NCBI GenBank assembly: GCA_034190085.1
Contig: JAXHTS010000012.1
Coordinates: forward strand, 1-64,000
From: Spirochaetota bacterium
Lineage (GTDB): Bacteria > Spirochaetota > UBA4802 > JAFGDQ01
Length of the DNA stretch: 64,000 nucleotides
Direction of reading: 5' to 3'
Position numbers and translations under genes: made by a program. The notes below the pieces were generated by a model. That model worked only from the letters and a program-made list of their open reading frames with translations. It made no database searches and was not told the DNA's origin. This document shows positions 8,491-18,165 of this stretch, one piece after another. Position 1 is the first letter of the stretch. Each line of letters opens with the position of its first letter.

Positions 8491-10869
8491 ATGAGTAAAA
8501 AAGCTAAGTATATAGAGCTATTTAATGAGAGATTTATTATATTCTCTGAATGGGTAATTGATCATCGCTTAATAGTTATTATAATTTGTCTTATAATGGT
8601 GATAGGGTCAGTTGTATTATCATTTAATTTACGGATAGACACATCTTTAAAAGCATATTTTCAAGCTGATGATCTATCATTTGTCTATTACGAGAAATTT
8701 CAGGAAGAATATGGTAATGACGAGTTTATATATATAATATATAGAGCCAAGCATGGGATATTTGATTTAGGGGAGTTGAGTAAAATTAAAAGACTAATTG
8801 AGGATATTGAGAAAGTACCATATGTTGAAAGGGTTAATGCAGTTACCAATATTGAGTTTATAGAAGGCAACAATGTTGGAGATATTAAGGTTTATGATTT
8901 AATGGAAGATTTTCCATCCAGCCAAAAAGAAGCAGATTTGCTCAAACAAAAACTTCTCGATAAGCCATTATATGTCAATGCATATGTCACAAGTAACGCG
9001 GATTTTGCAGCTATTCTTTGTGAATTTGAAGATAAACCTGAGGATGATCCTGCATACCATGTAAAAATCGGAAGGGAATTGAGTAGTATACTATCTAAAC
9101 CGGATTATGATGATTTTGAATTCTGGCCTGTCGGGTCTCCTATTATCAATTATGAATTTCATAGAGTCATGAGAGAAGAGAGACCTGCTACCACAATGCT
9201 TTCTTTTGCTGTAATTGTTATTCTGTTGTTTGTACTTTTTCGTCAGGTGAAGGCTATCATTGGACCTGTATTGGTTATAGCTTCAGCATTATGTATAGTT
9301 TTAGGTTTTATGGGACTAAATGATTTCCCAATAACAGTACTATTTGGTATGGTTATACCTCTTTTGCTTGCAGTTGGAGTTGCAGACTCTGTTCATATAA
9401 TGAGTGAATATAGAAATAATCTAATAGCTGGATATGACAATCGAACTTCCATCCTTAATTCAATAAGAATGTTATGGTTTCCATGTCTATTTACCTCCCT
9501 CACGACTGCCGTAGGCTTTTTTTCTATAACGACATCTCCCATCCGTGCCATTCGTGATTATGGTTGGTTTATTTTCGTCGGTGTTATAGCTGCGTTTATA
9601 ATGTCTTTTACAATTTTGTTGGTGATTATTTCATTTTTCGGAGAAAGATCTGAAAAGAAAATACAAAGAATTACAAATACTTCGAGTCATGGATATCTAG
9701 ATCGAATATTGATGTATATAGCACATATTAACAAGAAAAATTTCGTAATAGTCTTAATAGTCTCTGCTATTATTAGTATAATTGCTATCTATGGTATAAC
9801 TAAACTTCAGGTCAACTCATCATGGTTAGAATTATTGGGTGATAATATGAAAGTGGTTCGGGACTATAAATTTATAGATAAAATCATGGGTGGATCAGAT
9901 AATTTTGAAATTCTACTCCACTCCAACAAAAAGGAAGGAGTAAAAACGTATGAATTTATTCAAACGCTGGAAAAGATCCAGAACTTTGCAGATTCAAAGA
10001 AACATCTTGTAAAGAAGACCACTTCTGTAGTGGATATTATAAAAGATGTCAATCGAGCTTTGCATAATAATGATAAGACATTTTACAAGATTCCCTCTTC
10101 AGATGATGAGGTTTCTCAGTACATATTGCTCTATGAGATTTCCGGAGGTGAAGAATTAGAAAAACTTGTATCCGCAGATATTGCTACAGCCAGACTTACT
10201 ATTTATGTGAAAGCTACTGAGTCAACAAATGCTAAAAGTTTTTATGATGATTTAGTGGAATTTATTGAATCAGTTAAACCGTCAAGTTACAGCTACAATG
10301 TTACTGGAGGTTCTTTTTTACAACTCGAGACAATGCGCTATATTGGAAATACAGCGAGGAATTCTTTTATGATTGCCTTTGCTATTATCTCAGTACTGAT
10401 GATATTTATTTTCCTATCTGTAAAGGTAGGATTTATCTCATTGATTCCAAATATATTCCCAATTCTAATTACCCTTGGTTTTATGGGTATAGCCGGGATT
10501 TGGCTTGATTATGGTAGGTCATTCCTTGCCAGTATAGCAATTAGCATTTCAGTCGATGACACAATACACCTCATTTCACGTTATAAAATGGAATTTGATC
10601 GATTAGGGAATTATGAAAAGGCACTGGATATTGCAATAAAAGATGTGGGACATGCTATTACTCTAACTACAATCATCCTAGTTAGTGGCTTTATTATTTT
10701 ATCGTTTTCCCAAATCGATAATACTAAATATTTTGGCATGTTAACATCAATGTGTATTTTCCTCGCCTTGTTGGCAGATTTCTTTGTAACTCCAGCTTTA
10801 ATACTTCTAATTAAGCCATTTGGAAAAGAATTTAATCCGGTTGCAGAAGACGAGCATGAGAGCACTTGA
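8491..10869 (+). CDS. RND superfamily exporter (MMPL type)
   Basis: 792 residues from ATG 8491; an upstream frame from 8449 adds 14 unlikely residues. The layout is the RND duplication: membrane helix 1, a periplasmic loop, helices 2-6 (from about residue 220), helix 7, a second large loop, and helices 8-12 (from about residue 625). Conserved pore-helix segments include GVADSVHIMSEYR and SVDDTIHLISRY, the paired D-x-H-L/M motifs of the COG1033 group. It is short for tripartite HAE-RND pumps and fits exporters of lipids or hydrophobic compounds. It is cotranscribed with the DUF6125-like gene and stands before the dehydratase genes. Substrate unknown. Confidence 0.85.
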   Translation: MSKKAKYIELFNERFIIFSEWVIDHRLIVIIICLIMVIGSVVLSFNLRIDTSLKAYFQADDLSFVYYEKFQEEYGNDEFIYIIYRAKHGIFDLGELSKIKRLIEDIEKVPYVERVNAVTNIEFIEGNNVGDIKVYDLMEDFPSSQKEADLLKQKLLDKPLYVNAYVTSNADFAAILCEFEDKPEDDPAYHVKIGRELSSILSKPDYDDFEFWPVGSPIINYEFHRVMREERPATTMLSFAVIVILLFVLFRQVKAIIGPVLVIASALCIVLGFMGLNDFPITVLFGMVIPLLLAVGVADSVHIMSEYRNNLIAGYDNRTSILNSIRMLWFPCLFTSLTTAVGFFSITTSPIRAIRDYGWFIFVGVIAAFIMSFTILLVIISFFGERSEKKIQRITNTSSHGYLDRILMYIAHINKKNFVIVLIVSAIISIIAIYGITKLQVNSSWLELLGDNMKVVRDYKFIDKIMGGSDNFEILLHSNKKEGVKTYEFIQTLEKIQNFADSKKHLVKKTTSVVDIIKDVNRALHNNDKTFYKIPSSDDEVSQYILLYEISGGEELEKLVSADIATARLTIYVKATESTNAKSFYDDLVEFIESVKPSSYSYNVTGGSFLQLETMRYIGNTARNSFMIAFAIISVLMIFIFLSVKVGFISLIPNIFPILITLGFMGIAGIWLDYGRSFLASIAISISVDDTIHLISRYKMEFDRLGNYEKALDIAIKDVGHAITLTTIILVSGFIILSFSQIDNTKYFGMLTSMCIFLALLADFFVTPALILLIKPFGKEFNPVAEDEHEST

Positions 10870-10906
10870 TCAAATAGAAAAGTAATAACATGGAGGCTTG
10901 CAGGTT

Positions 10907-10975
10907 ATGAATACAAAACAAGCTAATCTTTCATTCGATCAAAAGCAAAAAATCTGCAAAGCATCTGTATGTTAG
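10907..10975 (+). pseudogene. 23-codon relic of a second DUF6125-like gene
   Basis: A GGAGG site (10892-10896) precedes ATG 10907. The first codons read MNTKQANLSFDQKQKICKA before a TAG, and align with MCTKQVSLTTEQREKILKN at the start of the gene at 7907, with about half the residues identical and a similar leader. The rest of the gene is gone. It shows that the DUF6125/RND unit was once duplicated in tandem here. Confidence 0.55.
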
Positions 10976-11030
10976 ATGATTAAGTAGTAGTGTTGTCATG
11001 CACAAGGATAAAACTAAGGAGAGAGTAATC

Positions 11031-12092
11031 ATGAACATAGACAAAGAAAATGCTAAACCCCAGATTGGCTGGTTCTGCTCATACGTCCCTGAAGAGCTAA
11101 TAATCGCAGCGGGTCTGGAACCCGTGCGTCTACAGGGGCAGGTTGAAACAATTAAGGAGGCGGATTCATATCTGTTTTCAAATTTCTGCCCATACATTAA
11201 ACATATTCTGGATACCGGTCTCAGGGGAAAATTTAGTAACTTAGAGGGAATCATCTTCGCTAACTCATGCGATGGGATGCGACGGCTGTATGACCTGTGG
11301 ACACAATACGTTGAGACACCCTTCTCATACATGTTAGAGATTCCGAAGAATCGAGATGGGAATGGAATAGAATACCTTTCAGACCAGCTTCTTGATCTGA
11401 AAGGGAGGTTGGAGGAGGTCTTTGCGGTCAATATTTCCAACGACAAATTGGATAAAGCCATATCTATAATGAATGACCACAAGGAAACGATTATGGAGAT
11501 ATTCGAAAAGCAGAAAGAGGTTCCGTCGCCTCATAAAGGGAGCAAACTCATGGCCCTATGCCTGGACGAGACAACTGGGCTGAAGGAAGAAGGAACAATA
11601 AAACTGAGAGAATTTATAGAACAATCAATTAACTCAAGTAATCCAGAGGATAAGCTTACACGGATACTGGTTTTAGGAAACGAGGGTGGCAAACTAACTC
11701 TTTTTAACCTGATAGAAGATGCGGGGGCATCTGTCGTTGCATTTGATACGTGTTATGGCCTGAAGCATTACTCAGATCTTGTTGAAAAAGATCGTGATCC
11801 GATTAAAAGCCTGGCGCGGAGATATTTGCTCAAACCACCATGTTACAGGATGCCGGGTTTTGACACAAGAACAGAGCGTCTAAAAAAACTTTGTCAGGAT
11901 TATTCAATTGATGGAATTATATATAGCTATATCAAGTTCTGTGATTACGGTCAATATGAGGCTCCAGAGATTGAAAGATTTTCGAAGAATAGCCAGCTAC
12001 CGCTTCTGGAGCTTGAGAATGATTATATCATATCTGACACAGGCCGAATAAGGACAAGAGTGGAAGCATTCGTGGAGATGATTAGAGATTAA
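11031..12092 (+). CDS. 2-hydroxyacyl-CoA dehydratase / benzoyl-CoA reductase-type subunit (D component)
   Basis: 353 residues from ATG 11031, preceded by AAGGAGAG. It matches the HgdB/FldB/BadD family: PQIGWFCSYVPEELI near the start, NSCDGMRRLYDLW with a likely cluster ligand around residue 80, and a C-terminal IDGIIYSYIKFCDYGQYE with a further cysteine. These proteins form [4Fe-4S] heterodimers that remove water from 2-hydroxyacyl-CoA or reduce aromatic acyl-CoA using very low-potential electrons from an ATP-driven activase. The partner subunit and activase follow directly. The substrate cannot be read from the sequence. Confidence 0.85.
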   Translation: MNIDKENAKPQIGWFCSYVPEELIIAAGLEPVRLQGQVETIKEADSYLFSNFCPYIKHILDTGLRGKFSNLEGIIFANSCDGMRRLYDLWTQYVETPFSYMLEIPKNRDGNGIEYLSDQLLDLKGRLEEVFAVNISNDKLDKAISIMNDHKETIMEIFEKQKEVPSPHKGSKLMALCLDETTGLKEEGTIKLREFIEQSINSSNPEDKLTRILVLGNEGGKLTLFNLIEDAGASVVAFDTCYGLKHYSDLVEKDRDPIKSLARRYLLKPPCYRMPGFDTRTERLKKLCQDYSIDGIIYSYIKFCDYGQYEAPEIERFSKNSQLPLLELENDYIISDTGRIRTRVEAFVEMIRD

Positions 12093-12143
12093 TTCAGCCC
12101 AACGATTTTAAAAGGTCTATTAAGGCAGGAGGAGTAAAAAAAA

Positions 12144-13355
12144 ATGGAAACCAGTTTTCAAAATATGATTACAAACCTGGAACAGAGGTTAAAGGAAAGA
12201 CCTCGTGGTTTTGATTATTTTGCCAAAGAGATGTTCTCTACATTCCTGAGCGCATTTGATAAAGACAGACGAGTTGTCTATGTATCAGCATATGCATTCC
12301 CCATGGAGCTTCTGTGGGCCTTTGATGTGGTTCCCTTTGATTTTGAAATGGCCTGCAACAACCTTCCAATTGTAATGCAGGGGGAAGGTTCATCAATTAT
12401 GGTCAAGTCGGAAAATGTGGGTTATTCCAGAAACATATGTTCCTTTGATAGAGTGATAATCGGCTGCATGTATCAAGACATGCTTCCGAAAGGAGATCTT
12501 TATATTACATCAAGCTATTATTGCCACGGAAAAGCAAAAAGGAATGAGGTAGTAGCGAAGCATCATGGTAAGGGAAGCATACTATTTGACGTGCCGAACG
12601 AAATCAGTCCATCCTCAATAAAATACGTTACTTCGCAATTGAAGGAGATAGCATCTATGCTGGAGAATATAACCAGTAAAAAGTTAGATATGGATAGGTT
12701 GAAGGAAGCTATCCGTTGGTCAAATCGCGCAAGGTCATCCTCACAGGATGTTAATGAGCTTATGAAGACAAAACCCTGTCCCTGGGATGGATATCTGGCT
12801 TGTATGGTGGGACTTGGTGGATCCATATTTCAAGGATCTCCCATCAGGGATGAAATCAATCAAATGCTCATTCGGGAAATGAGGGATAGGATCGACAATG
12901 GGAAGTTGTTTTCGGAAAGCCATAGAGTTCTCTGGTTTCCCTGGGTGCCGGCTCAAACCACTAATATATTCACAACCCTGAAAGAGAACCATGTAAGTGT
13001 GCCAACAGCAGAAGCGACCATGGTCTGGTGGTCTGAGATTGATGAGAGCAATCCATTTGAAGCGCTCGCGTTTAAATCGCTTCAGAATCCTCATGTGGGA
13101 AGGGCTGAAAGAAGGGTCGAAAATATCATACGTCTTGCAGAGGAGTATATAGTAGATGGCGCAATCCATTTCACAACTCCGGCCTGCTATCATGAAAATG
13201 GCTCATTGCGTCTTATTAGTGATGCCCTCAAAAATAAGAGCGTCCCACTCTTGAACCTTGATGGCGACATGTCGGATGAACGGAATTACTTTCCGGAACA
13301 GACTTTGAACAAACTCTCTACGTTTATTGAAATGCTCAAAAGCCATAGTGATTAA
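12144..13355 (+). CDS. 2-hydroxyacyl-CoA dehydratase / benzoyl-CoA reductase-type subunit, second
   Basis: 403 residues, preceded by GGAGGAG. It belongs to the HgdA/BadE/BcrB side of the family: an N-terminal VVYVSAYAFPMELLWAF segment, cysteines in ICSFDRVIIGC and SYYCHGKAKR that stand where the family carries cluster or active-site ligands, and a C-terminal HFTTPACYHENG with LLNLDGDMSDERN. The histidine after the cysteine in CHGKAKR replaces the usual aspartate of CDGKAKR. With the preceding gene it should make a heterodimer with [4Fe-4S] clusters. Confidence 0.85.
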   Translation: METSFQNMITNLEQRLKERPRGFDYFAKEMFSTFLSAFDKDRRVVYVSAYAFPMELLWAFDVVPFDFEMACNNLPIVMQGEGSSIMVKSENVGYSRNICSFDRVIIGCMYQDMLPKGDLYITSSYYCHGKAKRNEVVAKHHGKGSILFDVPNEISPSSIKYVTSQLKEIASMLENITSKKLDMDRLKEAIRWSNRARSSSQDVNELMKTKPCPWDGYLACMVGLGGSIFQGSPIRDEINQMLIREMRDRIDNGKLFSESHRVLWFPWVPAQTTNIFTTLKENHVSVPTAEATMVWWSEIDESNPFEALAFKSLQNPHVGRAERRVENIIRLAEEYIVDGAIHFTTPACYHENGSLRLISDALKNKSVPLLNLDGDMSDERNYFPEQTLNKLSTFIEMLKSHSD

Positions 13356-13427
13356 GTTAGCAATGGGTTTAAAGTATAACAGGCAACTCGAAACTCATTA
13401 TATACAGAAGAGTTTCAAATTAGGGAT

Positions 13428-14204
13428 ATGAAAATGATTACAGTAGGCATAGATGTTGGTTCTATAACTACCAAGGCAGCAGTTATTAGAGATGGAGAGA
13501 TTCTCTCCACAAAGGTTATTATGACAGGATACAACGCCCAAAAGGCAGGAGAAAATGTGTGCGAAGGGATTCTATCCGAACTGGAATTTCAATCTTCGTC
13601 AATAGAATGTGTTGTGGCAACTGGTTACGGTAGAAATAGTGTGACATTTTCAGAAAGAGTTGTAACCGAGATAACCTGTCATGCAACGGGAGCGCATTAT
13701 CTTAATCCAAAAATTCGTACAATAATTGATATCGGAGGACAGGACTCTAAGGCAATGATTATAGATGCCAGAGGTAGTGTAAAGGACTTTGTCATGAATG
13801 ATAAATGCGCTGCCGGCTCCGGTAGATTCCTGGAAGTGATAGCAAGAGCGCTTGAGGTAGACCTTAAAGACTTTTGCGATCTATCCATCCTAGCAGATAA
13901 TCCCGCAGCAATTAGCAACATTTGTACGGTTTTTGCGGAATCAGAGGTGATATCATTCCTCTCAAAGGGTGCACAAAGAGAGGATATAATAGCGGGAATA
14001 CACGAATCAGTTGCAGCAAGGATTGCTTCTATGGCGAATCGTATTGGTTTGAAAGCCCCTATAATGATGACCGGAGGTGTGGCAAAGAATAAGGGTCTTG
14101 TGAAAGCGGTTGAGAATAAAATTGGTGAATCCATTGAGGTGTCTAAATATGCCCAAGTAACCGGAGCTATTGGCGTGGCTTTAATCGGGATGATAAGCAA
14201 ATAA
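13428..14204 (+). CDS. ATP-dependent activase of the dehydratase (HgdC/BadF type)
   Basis: 258 residues, the usual length of the activator. ASKHA-fold motifs are complete: GIDVGSITTKAA (phosphate 1), DIGGQDSKA (phosphate 2), NDKCAAGSGRF with one cluster cysteine and CTVFAESEVISFLSKG with the other, then TGGVAKN (adenosine motif). The homodimer holds one [4Fe-4S] cluster between subunits and couples ATP hydrolysis to electron injection into the dehydratase. It is the third gene of the plus-strand run, 72 bases after the second subunit. Confident family, unknown substrate. Confidence 0.92.
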   Translation: MKMITVGIDVGSITTKAAVIRDGEILSTKVIMTGYNAQKAGENVCEGILSELEFQSSSIECVVATGYGRNSVTFSERVVTEITCHATGAHYLNPKIRTIIDIGGQDSKAMIIDARGSVKDFVMNDKCAAGSGRFLEVIARALEVDLKDFCDLSILADNPAAISNICTVFAESEVISFLSKGAQREDIIAGIHESVAARIASMANRIGLKAPIMMTGGVAKNKGLVKAVENKIGESIEVSKYAQVTGAIGVALIGMISK

Positions 14205-14531
14205 TCGCGAGATGGTTCAAATGAGGAGGACTTTTCATGAAGACCATCAACTTCATAGCATGTCAATTAGAACCTATCTCAAAAATGCTCTGAGAAAGTT
14301 AATTATGCAACTAATTAATACCATACCATGGTAATTTTGAACATAATATTCATAGCGAATAACAAGCCTATGAAATTTTAAACCAAGCAAAAAGCTGTTC
14401 TATTTTAACTACGACAATACTGCCAAATCCCCTTTTATGATTCCTGCAGGTATGGAATTTTATACTCGAAATTTTGGACTTATTCGTTTTTTTATATCTC
14501 TTACATATCTTGATATTAATATATCCTTCTC
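14205..14531. other. Intergenic stretch with a possible truncated reading frame
   Basis: A strong ribosome site (GAGGAGG at about 14223) precedes an ATG at 14237, but the frame stops after 18 codons (MKTINFIACQLEPISKML). This may be the beginning of a lost fourth gene of the dehydratase run. The rest of the 330 bases shows no gene and no clear terminator. Confidence 0.35.
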
Positions 14532-15365
14532 CTATTCCTCCTTCCATACCCGTTTACTACGCGCTATCTTTTTCCTAACTGTCTGCCAGGTATGAGTTGT
14601 TAGAAAAGAGGTCTTCCAATTTTGTAACATCATATTTAGCATCTCATAGGGTATTGTTAGGGTTAACTCATCTGTTTTAAAATACCTTCTAGCAGAGGGA
14701 TCCCAACCACCAAGTACTGCTTTGTTCTGACCATTGGACAAATATCGTAATGGCCATGTGATCAGATTAGCACATCCTGCGCCCCATGGTGACTGGACAA
14801 CCTCTGGATCATTTGTAACAAAGCTCGCTAATTGATGAAGACCTCCCAATACTTCCGGACGACAAAAGAAGATGATAAGTTCAGGTGTTTCATTGGATTC
14901 AAACATGCTCAAGGGTTTAAATACACAATACCTTGCTGATGCTTGTATAGGATCGATATAATCGAATATTCGACGCAGTTCATCTGGTGATGATACATAC
15001 AGCTCCCCACCAATAACACCTGGAATTCCGGATGAAACAAAATGAATTGCAGTCTCAGTTTGGGGTTTCATATAGCCTAGGAAGAAAGCCCCTCCCGCAC
15101 ATCCGAATCTCTCCCAATCAAACCATGCAGCAGTATTCCTCTTCCGGGCCTTCCATATTTTAGCGATAATACAGGAAAAATTTCTAAAAACTTCCATCCA
15201 GTCAATCTCGTTTCGATCTTCCTTTTCTTTCGTGGGCAGGTCTCCTGGCTCTGGAGAGAAACCATCAATGGGACGAACATCTGTGTAGAATACGCCCATA
15301 GGTTCTTCATTTAATCCAAGTACATCTAGAAAATCCGGCATACCCTCTTTTACTTCATTATCCAT
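14532..15365 (-). CDS. DUF169-family protein
   Basis: 277 residues. The central CAGGAFFLGY near residue 90, the paired HFVSSGIPGVIGGE and YCVFKPL segments, and the SPWGAGCANLITWPL block near residue 195 are typical of DUF169, a family common in anaerobes and methanogens. Several conserved cysteines could bind a metal or cluster, but no reaction is established. It is encoded alone on the minus strand, 130 bases before an Old-Yellow-Enzyme gene read in the same direction. The neighbourhood suggests use in anaerobic acyl-CoA or aromatic metabolism. Confidence 0.75.
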   Translation of the reverse strand: MDNEVKEGMPDFLDVLGLNEEPMGVFYTDVRPIDGFSPEPGDLPTKEKEDRNEIDWMEVFRNFSCIIAKIWKARKRNTAAWFDWERFGCAGGAFFLGYMKPQTETAIHFVSSGIPGVIGGELYVSSPDELRRIFDYIDPIQASARYCVFKPLSMFESNETPELIIFFCRPEVLGGLHQLASFVTNDPEVVQSPWGAGCANLITWPLRYLSNGQNKAVLGGWDPSARRYFKTDELTLTIPYEMLNMMLQNWKTSFLTTHTWQTVRKKIARSKRVWKEE

Positions 15366-15492
15366 TAGCTACTCCTTAAACTATATTTTTCATATCACAA
15401 GGTCACAAAGGATCAATATGACACTCATCATGTGATAATGAATGTATATCTCCACCATAAAAAGATATAATATAAAAGTATTGGGAGCCCAT

Positions 15493-16674
15493 CTAGGAAA
15501 ATGATTTTGAATTATAGCATTTCATTGGATTATAATGAGAAGCGATCTCTAATGTACAACGATTACAATTTGTACAGGATATGCTATATCCATCATCCTT
15601 TTTCAATAAATTGACAAGATTCGGCTGACGAATAAATGGCCTGCACATTGAAATATAATCCGCTTGTCCATCCCTTAAAGCCCTCTCCATTGTTTCGCGG
15701 TGCCGCATCCCACCCACTGCAATAACAGGCACATCAACATGCTTTTTGATTTCAGCAGCATAGGTTAAAAAGTAAGACTCCTCAAAACTCGATTCTTTAC
15801 GTATTGATCCCTTCAATAAGTGAATCAGGATGCGTTCAATAATGTTACGATCACGAAGGGCAATATCAATGGGCAAATCACCCCTTATAATATGCAATCC
15901 CCTTTCAGCTATCCCGCCACTTACCTCAATCGCATTTATACCAATCTCATCGAGTTTCATGCAAATACCAATACACTGTACCAGTGTTACCCCACCTTTA
16001 GTAAAATCATCAGCATTCAGTTTTATTAAGATTGGATAGTCTGTGCCAACCTTCGATCGAATCCGATGATAAACAGCAATTAGAAATCGCATACGATTCT
16101 CAAGCGATCCACCCCATCTATCACTACGCCTGTTAGTATAACCAGAAAGGAACTGATTAATCAAATATCCATGGGCAGCATGTATCTGCACACCATCATA
16201 TCCTGCTTCCTTAACCCGACGAGCAGCTTCACCAAAACATTCAATCGTTTCCTCTATCTCATTCTCACTCATCTCACGTGGTTTAACAAAGGTAAGTCTA
16301 TAACGAACTGGAGACGGCGCAATAGTCTTGATTCCCAAAACCTTTGAATCACACTGACGACCTCCATGATTCAACTGAGCTACTATTTTCGCCCCATGTT
16401 GATGTACCATCTGGGTAACCTTGCTGAGATCATCTATCATCTCATCCTTATCTATAACTAACATTCTAGGTATGGCTTTTCCTATAGCATTTATATACAT
16501 ATTACCGCTAATTATTAAACCCACCCCACCTTTTGCTAATCGCTCATAGGCCCGGAGATACTCTTCTGTAATACGACCATCATCAGAAGCCAGACATTCT
16601 GCTGTTGCTGAGCGCACAAACCGGTTACTGATGCTCAATATTCCTATTCTTCCTTCAGTAAATAAAACAGACAT
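15493..16674 (-). CDS. NADH:flavin oxidoreductase, Old Yellow Enzyme family
   Basis: 393 residues forming one FMN-binding TIM barrel: AQLNHGGRQ near residue 100, HAAHGYLINQFLSGYTNRR (active-site His and substrate loop) near 185, RWGGSLENR, and VIAVGGMR with ISMCRPF for phosphate binding. A C-terminal CTNCNRC motif near residue 370 hints at a cysteine cluster as in the 2,4-dienoyl-CoA reductase type, but the second dinucleotide-binding half of that enzyme is absent. It probably reduces an activated C=C bond of an enoyl compound. Neighbouring acyl-CoA dehydrogenases support a role in acyl-CoA breakdown. Confidence 0.85.
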   Translation of the reverse strand: MSVLFTEGRIGILSISNRFVRSATAECLASDDGRITEEYLRAYERLAKGGVGLIISGNMYINAIGKAIPRMLVIDKDEMIDDLSKVTQMVHQHGAKIVAQLNHGGRQCDSKVLGIKTIAPSPVRYRLTFVKPREMSENEIEETIECFGEAARRVKEAGYDGVQIHAAHGYLINQFLSGYTNRRSDRWGGSLENRMRFLIAVYHRIRSKVGTDYPILIKLNADDFTKGGVTLVQCIGICMKLDEIGINAIEVSGGIAERGLHIIRGDLPIDIALRDRNIIERILIHLLKGSIRKESSFEESYFLTYAAEIKKHVDVPVIAVGGMRHRETMERALRDGQADYISMCRPFIRQPNLVNLLKKDDGYSISCTNCNRCTLEIASHYNPMKCYNSKSFS

Positions 16675-16987
16675 TATTATCCCTCTCTATTATGCTTAGA
16701 AAAATCGAAGGCTAAGCAATACTATTGAAACTTATACCTAATATATTAAATTCATTATTATAATCACTCAGTTAATTTTATTTTAAGGAAGGATTTAATA
16801 TTGATTTAAAAGAAGTCAATTGAAATATCATTTTACGAAAAGCCACCCTTGGTTGAATTATGTCTATAGAGGTTATGGATTACGTGGTATTATATTGACT
16901 TTCAGGTTCAAATTCATTATCATTCCCCCTCCCTCCTAAGGGAGAGAGAATGATATCTGATATTACTTTTAAGCGGCTGTAAAAATA
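16675..16987. other. Intergenic gap with one strong hairpin
   Basis: About 310 AT-rich bases without a gene between the reductase and the acyl-CoA dehydrogenase pair. The only structure is the hairpin at 16921-16952. Confidence 0.6.
16921..16952 (-). terminator. Hairpin after the acyl-CoA dehydrogenase genes
   Basis: CATTC and CTCCCT pair with AGGGAG and GAATG around CCTA, giving a long GC-rich stem with small mismatches. It lies 36 bases past the end of the dehydrogenase pair. No T run follows, so it may act as an RNA-stabilising 3' hairpin rather than an intrinsic terminator. Confidence 0.5.
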
Positions 16988-18151
16988 TTATGCCCACATT
17001 TTCAGGAATTGAAGTTCCGACTTCTCTAATTCACTTGCAACCCTTTCTCTATGCAGGTCAGATCCACCTAAATCAAATTCATAGGACTTTGTGCGTACAT
17101 GATAAAGTCCTATATCCATTTCGTCAGTGAATCCAATAGCTCCATGAATTGAAACACCATCAAGACAAACTCGCTGATAAGCCTTGTTTGCCTTTGTCTT
17201 AGCCATTGAATTGAGCATCTTTGATGGAGAACCATCATTTATATGACTGGCTGCCTCATAAACAAGATATTTCAATCCCTCCACTTCAATAAGCATATTT
17301 ACTAATCTATGCTGTATAGCCTGATATGCACCAATAGGATTATCAAACTGAATCCTTTCCTTAGCATACTGATTTGACAACTCAAGCACAGCCTCAGCTC
17401 CACCTGACATCTCAGCACATTTCAGAACTGTTGCATTCTGAAGAATATATTCAACAACATCCCATCCTTTGTCCTTCTCTCCCAGTATATTGCTCTTAGG
17501 GACCTTGACGTTATTAAATATTACCTCACAGCGTTTATCATTTGCAGCTGTTGGCATTATATTTACATTTAAGCCAGAGCTTTTTGCGTCCACAATGAAT
17601 ATTGTTATCCCTTGTTCAGGGTTTTGTTGCTTGCTTGTCCGCGCTGCCACAAGATACTTATCCGCTACATGCGCATAGGAGATAAAAAGCTTCGTACCAT
17701 TAAGCACATACTCATCACCCTGCTCAGTAGCGCTAAGCTCAACATCTGATGCCTCATAATTTGCTAAAGTCTCAGTCAGAGCGAAAGTCCATATCTCACC
17801 CTCTACTCCTATCTTTGGAAGAATATCCTCCTTTTGTTCCTTAGTTCCAAACTCTGCTATTGGCATAGCACAGAGGGCTACTGTCGAAAAAAAGGGAGCA
17901 GGAAGAATATTTCTGCCCATCTCCTCTAATATAACCAATAAATCAAGATACTCCCCACCTGTTCCATCATACTCTTCTGGCAAGACAATTCCCATCCATC
18001 CCAATTCAACCATCTTTTTCCACACTTCCGGATCATATCCCTTCTCATCACTCCGCAACTCTCGTATCCTCTCTTTAGGACATTCATTCTCCAAGAACTT
18101 CCTTACTGTCTCTCTTATCATCTCTTGATCTTTTGAAAAACTATAATCCAT
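16988..18151 (-). CDS. Acyl-CoA dehydrogenase family protein (small partner)
   Basis: 387 residues with the acyl-CoA dehydrogenase N-terminal helices, a middle FAD-contacting segment (WTFALTE) and a helical C-terminal domain ending SYEFDLGGSDLHRERVA. The usual GTT-x-x-Q FAD/ADP motif of the C-terminal half is missing and replaced by GGSDLHR. Loss of one half of the cofactor site is a feature of heteromeric acyl-CoA dehydrogenases such as those acting on sterol or branched side chains. Its gene follows the partner dehydrogenase after 14 bases, so a heteromeric enzyme is likely. Confidence 0.85.
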   Translation of the reverse strand: MDYSFSKDQEMIRETVRKFLENECPKERIRELRSDEKGYDPEVWKKMVELGWMGIVLPEEYDGTGGEYLDLLVILEEMGRNILPAPFFSTVALCAMPIAEFGTKEQKEDILPKIGVEGEIWTFALTETLANYEASDVELSATEQGDEYVLNGTKLFISYAHVADKYLVAARTSKQQNPEQGITIFIVDAKSSGLNVNIMPTAANDKRCEVIFNNVKVPKSNILGEKDKGWDVVEYILQNATVLKCAEMSGGAEAVLELSNQYAKERIQFDNPIGAYQAIQHRLVNMLIEVEGLKYLVYEAASHINDGSPSKMLNSMAKTKANKAYQRVCLDGVSIHGAIGFTDEMDIGLYHVRTKSYEFDLGGSDLHRERVASELEKSELQFLKMWA

Positions 18152-18165
18152 TTTATTACCCCCTT

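Noticed and set aside
14211-14333. A 40-residue frame starting MVQMRRTFHEDHQ
   Set aside because: It overlaps the better-placed ribosome site and the 18-codon frame, and shows no protein-like composition.
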